A program made the translations under genes and the position numbers. This document shows, one piece after another, positions 46,194-54,659 of a stretch of DNA of 64,000 nt. The notes under the pieces are model-generated. The model saw only the letters and a list, made by a program, of their open reading frames with translations, was not told the origin of the DNA and ran no database searches. The DNA is from Paulinella micropora (taxonomy: Eukaryota > Cercozoa > Imbricatea > Euglyphida > Paulinellidae), in contig WBZZ01006556.1 in assembly GCA_019918135.1 (NCBI GenBank), positions 43,501 through 107,500 on the forward strand, given 5' to 3'. Position 1 is the stretch's first letter. The number at the start of each line of letters is the position of its first letter.

Positions 46194-46456
46194 ATATCAT
46201 TACATTCATATAGTTGTATTTTATACCAAGAAGCATCATTTGAGCAAATTAGCGGAATGGCTTCATCAAAACTACGACACATATTATTTCCGTTATTTAT
46301 GAAAACACATTTAAATTTGGTTTCTATTCCTTTTTGAATACAATAAACACAACTTTCATTTTTTTTCTCGCTAACCCGTGAATAGAAATCACAAGCAGTC
46401 CGAGCAGAAATATTAATTAATAAAAAGTTTATAAAGATTAGTATAGAGGGCATCAC
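46190..46456 (-). CDS. Secreted or membrane-tethered cysteine-rich PLV protein
   Basis: The 88-residue product starts with a hydrophobic segment (ILIFINFLLINISA) that looks like a signal peptide, followed by about seven cysteines (TACDF, CVYC, CVF, MCRS, ICSN, ECND) in a small domain. It lies on the minus strand between two plus-strand genes, whose flanks it shares. It might be an accessory protein acting outside the cell or in the ER. No homologue is recognised. Confidence 0.5.
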   Translation of the reverse strand: MMPSILIFINFLLINISARTACDFYSRVSEKKNESCVYCIQKGIETKFKCVFINNGNNMCRSFDEAIPLICSNDASWYKIQLYECNDI

Positions 46457-46457
46457 A

Positions 46458-46829
46458 ATGGCAGACTATAAATATCAGCGGATTATTTTTCTGAGTAATG
46501 ATTTTCCAGGCGGGGCTAATGGTAGCAAGACATTCAACAAAAATATTCAGATGTCTTTCACCCCAACCAGAATGAATGTTAAGTATATTCACTATATGAA
46601 TGACTTAGCCGAGACGAAAACAAAAATCCTTTATATGGACCGCATTGGGATTATCGGCTCATTCGCAGACAGTGATATGGCAAACATTTCCAATCTTAGC
46701 TACAACTTAGGGATAGTAGGTTGGACCGATGGGCAATATACGTTTAAAGTGCTTAAAACGGACAATGGCGATATTGAGACTGAGGTGGTGGGAGGAAGAA
46801 TTGTTATTTGTTTAGAATTTCTTGGCTAA
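46458..46829 (+). CDS. PLV protein of unknown function (probable virion protein)
   Basis: The 123-residue product is beta-rich, with patterns such as IQMSFTPTRMNVKYIHY, KTKILYMDRIGIIGSF and GRIVICLEFLG. It has no Cys-based motif, no membrane helix and no catalytic signature. It directly precedes the packaging ATPase with 14 bases between them, within the morphogenesis block, which suggests a structural or capsid-associated role. Confidence 0.6.
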   Translation: MADYKYQRIIFLSNDFPGGANGSKTFNKNIQMSFTPTRMNVKYIHYMNDLAETKTKILYMDRIGIIGSFADSDMANISNLSYNLGIVGWTDGQYTFKVLKTDNGDIETEVVGGRIVICLEFLG

Positions 46830-46843
46830 TATTTATATAAACG

Positions 46844-47671
46844 ATGGAAAAAATCAATAATGTAAAGGTGAAACCAGTCAAGCAAAACGGAGATGGTGAA
46901 AAACTCGCCAAGGGATACAAGTTATTTGAGGAGCCTTATTCTAACATATTTTTGCTTGCGAGAAAAAAATCGGGGAAAACAACAGCACTGTTTGAAATCC
47001 TGAAAAGGACTGCCGACAGAAAAACAAGGATTGTTATTATTGCCAGCACGATACATAAAGACCACATCTACAAAGAAATGGTTAAGCACTTCAAGAAGAA
47101 AGGCAATCCAATGGCAATATACACATACTTGAAAGCAGATGGGTATAGTGTCATAGATTACGAGTTAGACAAGCTCAATAAACCCGATGAAGAGCAAGAA
47201 GAAGGCGAAATCATTCAAGACGGTAAAGAGGAAGTAGAAAAGCCGAAGTTTATTTATTTTGGAAAAGAGGACGAAAAGAAAAAGGATGTAGGCGAAAAAC
47301 CACCGAGACCGAGCAAATACATTACACCAGAAGTTGTGTTCGTGCTAGATGACCTCGGCTCAGGTTTAAGGGATAAGTCCGTGAGCGACCTGTTGAAAAA
47401 AAATAGGCATTACAAAAGTAAGGTGATTATGAGTTCGCAGTATCTTAACGACCTAAAACCTGAGGCAATCAAACAGCTGGACTACCTCCTTATTTTTCCA
47501 GGTCAGAGTGTTGATAAAATTGAACTCGTGTATAAGCATCTGGACCTTGGATATGATTTAGACTACTTCATTGAAAAATACCACGAGGCCACCAAGGAAC
47601 GATTTAACTTTTTGTATGTGGATGCTGTGTCGGACGAGCTGAGGCAGAATTTTAATAAACGATTTTTGTAA
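46844..47671 (+). CDS. PLV genome-packaging ATPase (FtsK/HerA, A32-like)
   Basis: The 275-residue product has a Walker A ARKKSGKTT (about 39-47), a Walker B VVFVLDDLG (about 164-172) and a later sensor-like VIMSSQYLNDL. An acidic and lysine-rich insert (about residues 112-155) lies between them. This is the family that pumps DNA into capsids in PLVs, virophages, adintoviruses and giant viruses. A short AT-rich promoter (TATTTATATAAACG) lies immediately before the ATG. Length and order are normal for a PLV. Confidence 0.9.
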   Translation: MEKINNVKVKPVKQNGDGEKLAKGYKLFEEPYSNIFLLARKKSGKTTALFEILKRTADRKTRIVIIASTIHKDHIYKEMVKHFKKKGNPMAIYTYLKADGYSVIDYELDKLNKPDEEQEEGEIIQDGKEEVEKPKFIYFGKEDEKKKDVGEKPPRPSKYITPEVVFVLDDLGSGLRDKSVSDLLKKNRHYKSKVIMSSQYLNDLKPEAIKQLDYLLIFPGQSVDKIELVYKHLDLGYDLDYFIEKYHEATKERFNFLYVDAVSDELRQNFNKRFL

Positions 47672-47707
47672 TTTATAAAATAAATATTTTTTTTCGTATA
47701 TATTATA

Positions 47708-48016
47708 ATGGTCGTGAAAACAACAAGGGTTGAAGTCGTTCCAACAGTCGGAAAAATAACAAGAAATTCAAGCACAATGGCGGGTGGAAAAAAGAAAACT
47801 GCTCGCAAGAAGGGGCAACAGGGTGGAAAAGTAAATTGGAAAAAAGTCGGAAAAGCAATATTGGATGCTAATAGGTTTATCAAGAAGAACCAATTGATTT
47901 CAAGAGGAGCTACTTTTCTGAGCGATGTTGGTGTGCCTTATGCGGACCGTGTAGCGAAGGCTGCGATGAAGCAAGGATACGGCAAGCAGAACGGCCGTGG
48001 GGCACTTAAATTTTAA
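47708..48016 (+). CDS. Small basic PLV virion protein
   Basis: The 102-residue product is rich in Lys and Arg in its first half (GGKKKTARKKGQQGGKVNWKK) and has an amphipathic helix (VGKAILDANRFIKKNQLISRG), then 'YADRVAKAAMKQGYGKQNGRG'. Gly-Gly and Gly-X-Gly sites may be cut by the downstream protease. Basic helix-containing proteins in this position may be DNA-condensing core or membrane-active minor capsid proteins, as in adenoviruses. The start follows a TATATATTATA promoter by only a few bases. Confidence 0.6.
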   Translation: MVVKTTRVEVVPTVGKITRNSSTMAGGKKKTARKKGQQGGKVNWKKVGKAILDANRFIKKNQLISRGATFLSDVGVPYADRVAKAAMKQGYGKQNGRGALKF

Positions 48017-48061
48017 ATAAAAAACTAAACCTTCTATTATTTTTTTTACATTAATATATAT

Positions 48062-49612
48062 ATGAAAACCAAAACTCGTGGAGGGCGAAAACAAAGACCG
48101 CCGAGGATATATAGAACCAAAGATGGTCGGCCGTATATCAAAGTAAAAGGGAAGAGAGCATATCTAAACTTTGGAAAGAAAACAAATGATATGAGCACAC
48201 TTCAAATCGTTAAACTTTTTATGAAGTATCTCAGTAGGCCGAAAGCAAAGCGACCCGCCAAAACACGAAAGGAGGATTTAAGAAAAGTCCAGAGCCTGTC
48301 TGAGATTGAACAAAATACTAGAATGGCAATTAATGACCACTTAGACAAACTCAGAAAGGAGAAATACGAAAAGATTGATGAGATAGACCAAAAAGAAAAG
48401 TCGGCACGGGATGACCTACAAGAAGAAAAGAAAAGGCAGGAAAGGAAAGACCTCGCCGATGCTAAGGAAAGACAGGAAGAAATAGACAGGGAAATGAAAA
48501 AAGAACAGCGACTTATCCAGGAACTAAATGCCGAACGGCGACATAGACAGGGTTTATTAATGGCACCAATCGCCCCGCCTATGATACGACCTCCACCGCC
48601 ACCACCAGGACGACCCCCAAAAAGACGGAGAGGCATAATTGTAAAGGATGCGGAAGAAGAGAATAAACACAAGCAAACTAAAAAGGAAAAGTTAATTGAT
48701 AATATGTTCGCTGAGACGTTAAAACAGAAGCGGAATAAAGCAGGAAAACCTAATAATGAAATGATGGTTAAAAAACTACGATTTATTGGCCACACTATCC
48801 CCGATATTAAGCCAGCAAAAGGCGGAAGAATAAATTACTCTGAAATGTTGAAAAGATGGTTATACACCAGTCCTATTATAAACGAGGGAATGATGTCGCC
48901 CGACCAGGCTTGGGTATCCTTTGATTTATGGGCAGAAGGTGCCGTTCAAAAAAGAAAAGATGAAGTAGATAGAGAAGCAAAAGTAGAAGAAAAAGTAGAA
49001 GAAAAAGTAGAAGAAAAAGGAGAAGAAAAAGGAGAAGAACAAGGAGTTGTAGAAGAGCCGAGTGGTAATGATGAAGATTTGGTGAGTGAAACGGAGGACC
49101 CTGGCGAACAGTCTGGAATTGGTAAAGGATTAAGGACGAATGAAATAGACGACATAATGAAAAAGCACGACTGGTATTTGGGCACGATAGCCAGCGACCA
49201 AATCAACCAGTTAAAACCAGAAACAAGGAAGAAGTATGGTTTTATTATGAACACCCAAAAAAGTTCGCAACCTGGGCAACATTGGATGGCTGTTTGGGTT
49301 AGTTTGAATGGCGATAGGAGTGTTGAAATCTACGACCCGCTAGCTGAATATCAACCGACTGACCTCTTTCAACAACAGATGAAACAACTGTTAGATAAAA
49401 GCCGACCCGATAGTTATTTATTAATGAAGGTTAATCAAGTTAAACAACAAAGCAACACCTCAGATACCTGCGGTTGGCATTCAATGAGATTTCTTTTAGA
49501 GCGGGCGAAAGGAACCCGTTTTAAATTCGCAAGTGGATGGACTGATTTGAAAGAAAAAGAAGCGGAGGAGTTGAAATCGCAGAACGGCTACGGTTTTGAT
49601 ACATTCATTTAG
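48062..49612 (+). CDS. Adenain/Ulp1-like maturation protease with long N-terminal extension
   Basis: The 516-residue product carries a C5/C48-type cysteine protease at its C-terminus: GQHWMAVW (catalytic His about 407), IYDPLAEY (Asp about 425), a Gln about 462 and CGWHSMRFL (Cys about 470). The N-terminal 400 residues are unusual for the family, whose members are often about 200 residues. They include a basic start (RGGRKQRPPRIYRTKDGRPYI in part), a long coiled coil (EKIDEIDQKEKSARDDL...), a proline tract followed by KRRR, and Glu/Lys repeats (VEEKVEEK). The extension may scaffold the capsid or be removed on maturation. It lies in the expected place between ATPase and penton genes. Confidence 0.85.
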   Translation: MKTKTRGGRKQRPPRIYRTKDGRPYIKVKGKRAYLNFGKKTNDMSTLQIVKLFMKYLSRPKAKRPAKTRKEDLRKVQSLSEIEQNTRMAINDHLDKLRKEKYEKIDEIDQKEKSARDDLQEEKKRQERKDLADAKERQEEIDREMKKEQRLIQELNAERRHRQGLLMAPIAPPMIRPPPPPPGRPPKRRRGIIVKDAEEENKHKQTKKEKLIDNMFAETLKQKRNKAGKPNNEMMVKKLRFIGHTIPDIKPAKGGRINYSEMLKRWLYTSPIINEGMMSPDQAWVSFDLWAEGAVQKRKDEVDREAKVEEKVEEKVEEKGEEKGEEQGVVEEPSGNDEDLVSETEDPGEQSGIGKGLRTNEIDDIMKKHDWYLGTIASDQINQLKPETRKKYGFIMNTQKSSQPGQHWMAVWVSLNGDRSVEIYDPLAEYQPTDLFQQQMKQLLDKSRPDSYLLMKVNQVKQQSNTSDTCGWHSMRFLLERAKGTRFKFASGWTDLKEKEAEELKSQNGYGFDTFI

Positions 49613-49673
49613 ACCCCGCCAGTAAATATTCAAATAAAAAACAAAAATATATTTTCCTATATATACGAACCGT

Positions 49674-49688
49674 GCTTCACCAAAACCC
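49674..49688 (+). promoter_or_regulatory. GCTTCACCAAAAC element upstream of penton gene
   Basis: GCTTCACCAAAAC, preceded by TATATATACG, lies about 30-45 bases before the penton ATG. An identical 13-mer occurs at 50583-50595 before the capsid gene. These are the two genes expected to be expressed late and strongly. Confidence 0.5.
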
Positions 49689-49717
49689 AAAGAGAGGTGC
49701 GGAGACTTGTCTCTGCG

Positions 49718-50533
49718 ATGGAATATAAAGGTGGCAGGAGTAGCGGTATTTACTATATCAACAGCAAAAACAGGATAAACGGCACAGACAGCGATTTTAC
49801 ACACTCTTTGGATTTAAGAGGGTTAGATAATCCAACACACTGTAAAATTTTACATATCTATGTGCCGAAGTCGTATTACTCTGTGGCAAGTCCTTACAAC
49901 ACTTTTATTCTAAGTGAAGATGGCAACGAGGCGGTCATTACGATACCCGAAGGCAACTACACTATGAATAACTTGAAAAATAAGCTAGCCGAGGTGCTAA
50001 CCGCAGAAAGTCCCAACGACTACACATACACAATAACGAGCAACAACACGAACACTGACCCAGAAGACGGCAAGCTATTATTTACTGTGGCAGACAACCC
50101 CATTAACATACAACCGCGGTTTGTATTTGATGAAGAAACAAGGGTCCACGAAATTATGGGGTTTGAGCGGTCCTCTACTTATTTCTTTGCTAATAATACC
50201 ATTAGGTCGCCAAATGTCATAATCTTAACAGGCGAGAAAACATTATATCTACAAAGCGACCTCGTGGGCGAAGGTGATAACCACGTGCTCCAAGAAATAT
50301 ACACCACGAATGAAATCCCGTTCGGTAGTGTGATATATGATGGAAGCGGGTCGGAGTATGGCAAAAGACTGTCCGCCAATTCAAACAATGTATTTAGGTT
50401 TTACTTGACGGATGAAAACGACCAACCAATAAACCTTAACGGGTTGGGTATTGTTATGACCTTGTTGATTTACCGTGAGACAAATTACTTTGATTTATTT
50501 AATTCATTTTTTAATTTGTTGAAAAACCGATAA
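49718..50533 (+). CDS. PLV penton-like (minor capsid) protein
   Basis: The 271-residue product starts MEYKGGRSSGIYYINSKNR. It is beta-rich throughout, with a jelly-roll-like run: DFTHSLDLRGL, CKILHIYVPKSYYSV, GNEAVITIPEGNYTM, NNLKNKLAEVL and a C-terminal VIMTLLIYRETNYFDLF. Position just before the major capsid gene and this start match the minor capsid (penton) proteins of PLVs and virophages. The ATG at 49718 is chosen over an in-frame alternative at 49697 because only it is a true ATG. Confidence 0.75.
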   Translation: MEYKGGRSSGIYYINSKNRINGTDSDFTHSLDLRGLDNPTHCKILHIYVPKSYYSVASPYNTFILSEDGNEAVITIPEGNYTMNNLKNKLAEVLTAESPNDYTYTITSNNTNTDPEDGKLLFTVADNPINIQPRFVFDEETRVHEIMGFERSSTYFFANNTIRSPNVIILTGEKTLYLQSDLVGEGDNHVLQEIYTTNEIPFGSVIYDGSGSEYGKRLSANSNNVFRFYLTDENDQPINLNGLGIVMTLLIYRETNYFDLFNSFFNLLKNR

Positions 50534-50582
50534 ATATTTATTTATTTTTTTTTCGGGTTAAAATATAGGACCTTTTGAAAAA

Positions 50583-50595
50583 GCTTCACCAAAAC
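50583..50595 (+). promoter_or_regulatory. GCTTCACCAAAAC element upstream of capsid gene
   Basis: This is the same 13-mer as at 49674, after a T-rich stretch and AAAATATAGG, and 12 bases before the ATG at 50607. Confidence 0.5.
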
Positions 50596-50606
50596 AAAAC
50601 TAAAAA

Positions 50607-52067
50607 ATGCCAGTCCAATACGGAGGCGAGTTGGTTCATCAGACCAAGGAACTGCTCACGGGTAAGTATGAGTTAAATAAGCTTACTAGCCGTGAAGGGT
50701 CGGCAAATGTTGCCCTTACTACTGCTGGTGGTATGGAAAGCACCTTTGAAATTCCTACCCGCCCTTTGAACCTCGCGAGGTCTGTGTTGCGATTTACTTA
50801 CACTCCGACTGCCCCAGGAGGTGCTGACCGCTACAATCGTATCTATATGGATTGTCTGTCTATGATTAAAACTATTGAACTGCGAAGCCGAAGCGGACAG
50901 TATTTGTGTAATCTTCAACATGTGGGGAACTACACCAAGGTTATATGGAAACCAGAAATGAAGTATGAAAAATTTATGGCACTTGAAAACCACGGTGGTG
51001 GTGTGGCTAGCGGTGCTATGCTTCAAAAGTGTAATGCTGGAAGAGTTGAAATTGGAACCGTAGCGGACAGAAAAGGAATTGCTGATGCGGCTGCGGTTGG
51101 GGCTTTAAGAGATGCTGTTCAAACATACTACAAAGTGCCTCTTGTTAATGCTCGTCGTCATAATGATACCGCTCTTGCTGATAGCACTGCTGGGAATTAT
51201 AGCCTTGTTAATGTCCCTTTTGAGGAGGCTAAGTATTTTGAAGGAGGTGCTGATAATACGGCCACCCCTGTTATCAGTGTTAAGTTTCCTTTGGGTATGC
51301 TGTTTGGCACTATTTTTGAACTGGATAAGACTATTGGATTTAATGAAATTTTGGATTTGCGAATTGTGTGGGAAAGCACTGCTCGCACTTCATTCTATGG
51401 CAATGATGAGAGTGCTATTTCCACTGGTGCTACCGCTACGACCGTCGGTGCTACTGTATCTAACCTAAATCTATTCCTCGCGGTTGAGACTGACCCGAAT
51501 GTCGTCCTCGGTGTCCAACAAAAGATTGCGGGTGAAGGCTTTCCATTCAAGATTGAGTATCCTATTGCTTGGAAACAAAACCTTCAAACTGGTCAGCAAA
51601 ACTATGTCATTAAGATGAACCGCTCACAGGGTGAAAGAATTCGTCGTATATACACATCCGCATTTCACAACACTGAGAGTGCCAATACTTCTTTTGATAA
51701 TGACAACAGGGCAGATGCTAAGATTACTAAATATTACACCACTCTTGATGGAACTCGTCTCCAACAGTTTGATGTTGATACCTCTGATAATGAGGATTAT
51801 ATGATTTTGAAGGATAAGTTGAAGGGGAGTGCTATTTTGAATTCCGATGTCTATCATTACAACTGGTTCCACGTAGATACTTGGGATAACAACCGCCCGC
51901 TGTGTGATAAGGACACCGACGGCTATGAGGTGAGCGGTCTGAGCCTTGACACCGAGAGACGATATGAGTTCGTTTCTGAGACTGCTGGAAACAATCTAAA
52001 CCATTACGCATTCGCCATCCTTCAACGAAGTGTGCTTGTGAAGGGAATTGAAATCCTAATGAGTTAG
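50607..52067 (+). CDS. PLV major capsid protein (double jelly-roll)
   Basis: The 486-residue product begins MPVQYGGELVHQTKELLTGK and continues with a beta-rich pattern expected of a double jelly-roll: 'STFEIPTRPLNLARSVLRFTY', 'MIKTIELRSRSGQYL', 'ISVKFPLGMLFGTIFEL', 'ILDLRIVWE', 'NLFLAVETDP' and the late 'YNWFHVDTWDNNRPL'. Length and place after the penton gene are typical of PLV capsid proteins. It forms the pseudo-hexameric capsomers of the virion. The frame is intact, so the capsid could still be made. Confidence 0.85.
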   Translation: MPVQYGGELVHQTKELLTGKYELNKLTSREGSANVALTTAGGMESTFEIPTRPLNLARSVLRFTYTPTAPGGADRYNRIYMDCLSMIKTIELRSRSGQYLCNLQHVGNYTKVIWKPEMKYEKFMALENHGGGVASGAMLQKCNAGRVEIGTVADRKGIADAAAVGALRDAVQTYYKVPLVNARRHNDTALADSTAGNYSLVNVPFEEAKYFEGGADNTATPVISVKFPLGMLFGTIFELDKTIGFNEILDLRIVWESTARTSFYGNDESAISTGATATTVGATVSNLNLFLAVETDPNVVLGVQQKIAGEGFPFKIEYPIAWKQNLQTGQQNYVIKMNRSQGERIRRIYTSAFHNTESANTSFDNDNRADAKITKYYTTLDGTRLQQFDVDTSDNEDYMILKDKLKGSAILNSDVYHYNWFHVDTWDNNRPLCDKDTDGYEVSGLSLDTERRYEFVSETAGNNLNHYAFAILQRSVLVKGIEILMS

Positions 52068-52212
52068 CAGGGGCGAGCCCCCGCACCCCCGCCAGCGATG
52101 TAAGAGGTAATTATTAATTTTCGTTAGTTAATTTATTTTTTTAATAATATAGAAACTCTAACAAAACATTTTTTGAGGTTGTAGGAGGTTTTTTGTAAAA
52201 AAAGCTCCTACG

Positions 52213-53451
52213 ATGTCTCACCAACGAAATTTAGTCGCCCAAAATCCTGTCGGAGACTTCGTAAATGTCAAAGTTGGATATGGCGGACACATTGATAATA
52301 TGAAAACCGCCTTTGGCGAAACTACAACCGCACAATTAACACCAGTATTACAAGAAATCTTTCCATATACCGTTAATACACGGATATGGACTAAAACAGA
52401 AACAAAGGCGACCGTTTCATTTAATGCTAATATGGCGGAATTGAAAACGACTGCCGATGCTACTGCGAATGTCTCTCTGGTGAGCAAAAGAAAAATAAAA
52501 TACAGAACGGGTATGGGAGTTATGTGTCGCTTCACTGCTTTATGGACGACGGATGATGCGAAAGCACACTATTCATTTATCGGAATAGGAAACGAATTTG
52601 AAGATGGATTTTATTTTTACAAAAATGAGGTAGGGATGAATATTCTACATTGTAGAGGAGGAAACGCCAATTATATTGACCAAGAAGAATGGGATGACCC
52701 CTGCGATGGAAGTGGCGATATGCCAGACTTGGATTGGAGTAAGGGAAATATATTTCAAATTCAATTTCAGTATTTGGGTTTTGGGGCTATACGGTTTTCA
52801 ATTGAGAACCCAGAGACTGGCGAATTTCAGCTAGTCCATATGATTAAGTATGCGAATGATAATACTGGTGTAAGTCTGCGAAATACTACATTACCTTTTA
52901 CGGCTATAATGAGAAACGATGCTACTACTGGAATTCAATCTCTTAAAACCGCGAGTGTTGGGTTATTCATAGAAGGGACTAACACTATTAATTCAAGCAT
53001 ATCAAACGAAGCAGAAGGAGATGAAAAGGCGAGCACTACTGAAAGTCCAATTCTCAGCATAAAAAATAAAACAACTTTTAATGGCGGTGCGACCAATTAT
53101 TCAATCGTTTACCCAACCCTCGTAAGCATATCAAACGAAGACAGTAAAGTTAATATAGTGCGAATTGTGAAAACAACTGGTGCACTTACTGGGGAGAACT
53201 TTGTTGATATTGATGCCACGACTTCAATCGTATCCAAGGACGTCTCTGCGACTGCCCTCGGTGCTGCTGTTATAACAGATGTAATTCTTAAACTTTATGT
53301 TAATGCAACTTCTAGCCAACTTATTGACCTGCGAACCTATGACATTCAACTCGCTCCTGGCGAAAATATAACATTTTTACAAAAGTCTGTATCTACTGTC
53401 GCGAATGGAGGAAATGTAAGTGTTATAGTTAATTTTTTAGAAGACCAATAA
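52213..53451 (+). CDS. PLV fibre/spike-like protein
   Basis: The 412-residue product starts MSHQRNLVAQNPVGDFVNVK. It has a beta-rich central domain with 'YRTGMGVMCRFTALWTTDD', 'SFIGIGNEFEDGFYFYKNEVG', 'NIFQIQFQYLGFGAIRFSIEN' and 'FQLVHMIKYAND', a pattern known from tail- and fibre-associated proteins of several phages and large viruses. The C-terminal 120 residues form a second beta-rich part. It probably decorates the vertex and binds the host. The frame is intact and in the morphogenesis operon order. Confidence 0.65.
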   Translation: MSHQRNLVAQNPVGDFVNVKVGYGGHIDNMKTAFGETTTAQLTPVLQEIFPYTVNTRIWTKTETKATVSFNANMAELKTTADATANVSLVSKRKIKYRTGMGVMCRFTALWTTDDAKAHYSFIGIGNEFEDGFYFYKNEVGMNILHCRGGNANYIDQEEWDDPCDGSGDMPDLDWSKGNIFQIQFQYLGFGAIRFSIENPETGEFQLVHMIKYANDNTGVSLRNTTLPFTAIMRNDATTGIQSLKTASVGLFIEGTNTINSSISNEAEGDEKASTTESPILSIKNKTTFNGGATNYSIVYPTLVSISNEDSKVNIVRIVKTTGALTGENFVDIDATTSIVSKDVSATALGAAVITDVILKLYVNATSSQLIDLRTYDIQLAPGENITFLQKSVSTVANGGNVSVIVNFLEDQ

Positions 53452-53491
53452 TTATTTTTGTAATATTTTTTTTCTGTAATAATATAGTAAG

Positions 53492-54130
53492 ATGTATAGT
53501 CGTAAGTTATACCATATTGGTGGCAGGCGGTTTCTAACAAAAGCGTCTATCAAATCGCACATAAGAAGAATGATAGAGAAATATAATGATGGTGAAGTGC
53601 TGAACCCAGAAGATAGCAATTTCGTGCGAGACCTAATAACACATCACCCTTGTCTAAAAAATGGCGTTATTGACATTGAAAGTAATTTGACCACGGGGAG
53701 AAAACACTTTCGTGTAGATGGTAAGCCGTTTTCGTGGAATTGCTGTGTTGACCTTATAGGGCTTAGCAAATTAAAAAAAATGGCGAGAGTGATAAAAGAA
53801 GCGAGCAGGAATACGATAAGACCACAAATACAAGAATATCTTGACGTTGTGGCTATTGATGTATTCGTTGAACCCAGATACATATGTGAAATAAGTGGTG
53901 ATATATATGAGCGGGTTGATGTCCACGTAGACCACCACTTTGACATCATACAATTCAAAGACATCCTTCAACAATACCTTGAAGTGAATAGAGAAGTAGA
54001 AGTTGAAGACGGTTTATTGAAAGAACCACACTTCACCAAGTTTAACGACTTTCACAAACAGAAAGCAATACTGCGAATAATAAAAAAAGAAATCAATATA
54101 AGAGGATGTGCTTATCTCCTTCGTCAATAA
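53492..54130 (+). CDS. DUF3223 (DCL-like) protein with possible HNH-type C-terminus
   Basis: The 212-residue product fits the DUF3223 pattern: FLTKASIKSHIRRMIEKYNDGEVL in two parts, EDSNFVRDLITHHP, then FRVDGKPFSWNCCVDLIG. The second half has RPQIQEYLDVVAIDVFVE, C-x-ISGD and VDVHVDHHFDIIQF, which resembles the zinc- and metal-binding His pair of HNH nucleases fused to DUF3223 in several viruses. It may cut or bind nucleic acid. The nuclease assignment is by motif only. Confidence 0.6.
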   Translation: MYSRKLYHIGGRRFLTKASIKSHIRRMIEKYNDGEVLNPEDSNFVRDLITHHPCLKNGVIDIESNLTTGRKHFRVDGKPFSWNCCVDLIGLSKLKKMARVIKEASRNTIRPQIQEYLDVVAIDVFVEPRYICEISGDIYERVDVHVDHHFDIIQFKDILQQYLEVNREVEVEDGLLKEPHFTKFNDFHKQKAILRIIKKEINIRGCAYLLRQ

Positions 54131-54306
54131 ATGTGCTTTTTCACTTCATCTTTATTCTTAAAATAAGGCTGTTGAACTAGCCATTCTAGATATTCTTTGT
54201 CAATCTTGGCAACATCTTCAATTTTCATTTTTTTATATTTTCCGTATTGTAAAGTTTTATTTACTTCTTCCTCTTCGGTGGGAATTTCCTGTTTTTTTTC
54301 ACTCAT
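54124..54306 (-). CDS. Small ExoX-C/DUF3820-like module, copy 1
   Basis: The 60-residue product ends in a compact module: LQYGKYKKMKIEDVAKIDKEYLEWL in two halves, then FKNKDEVKK. The pattern YGKYK-x3-IEDVAK-x-D-x-YLEWL is that of the C-terminal domain of ExoX-like and related proteins, thought to bind DNA. The gene overlaps the end of the convergent DUF3223 gene by seven bases and stops with TGA. A TATATAATATACT promoter abuts the ATG. Confidence 0.6.
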   Translation of the reverse strand: MSEKKQEIPTEEEEVNKTLQYGKYKKMKIEDVAKIDKEYLEWLVQQPYFKNKDEVKKHIY

Positions 54307-54337
54307 AGTATATTATATAAAAATTTATTTATTATAA

Positions 54338-54610
54338 TCATAAATACTTTTTCAATTCGTCTTTATTTTGGACCCACGGCTGACGGACCAACCATTCAAT
54401 ATACGGCTTGTCAATCTTTGCAATGTCTTCTATTTTTTTGCCTTTGTATTTCCCAAAATGAAACAAGTTTGGTTGAGCATTTCTCATTTCTTCAATCGCT
54501 TTTATTTCGTCGTGTATTACCTTTTGAACATCTTCCAACGAGAAGGATTTTTTTTCGCCTTCAATGGAAAGTTGTTGGAACTTCTCGCACAGTCTAGTGA
54601 GGGCGGACAT
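54338..54610 (-). CDS. Small ExoX-C/DUF3820-like module, copy 2
   Basis: The 90-residue paralogue of the previous gene adds a 50-residue helical N-terminus (MSALTRLCEKFQQLS, then SLEDVQKVIHDEIKAIEEMR) to the same module (FGKYKGKKIEDIAKIDKPYIEWLV in two parts). No nuclease domain is attached. It is divergent from the lipase gene; the two starts are only 50 bases apart and share an AT-rich promoter (TATATATAGGG and TTAATAATATAG). Confidence 0.6.
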   Translation of the reverse strand: MSALTRLCEKFQQLSIEGEKKSFSLEDVQKVIHDEIKAIEEMRNAQPNLFHFGKYKGKKIEDIAKIDKPYIEWLVRQPWVQNKDELKKYL

Positions 54611-54659
54611 AGTAGGGTGTATATATAGGGTAATATAAAAAAATTATTAATAATATAGA

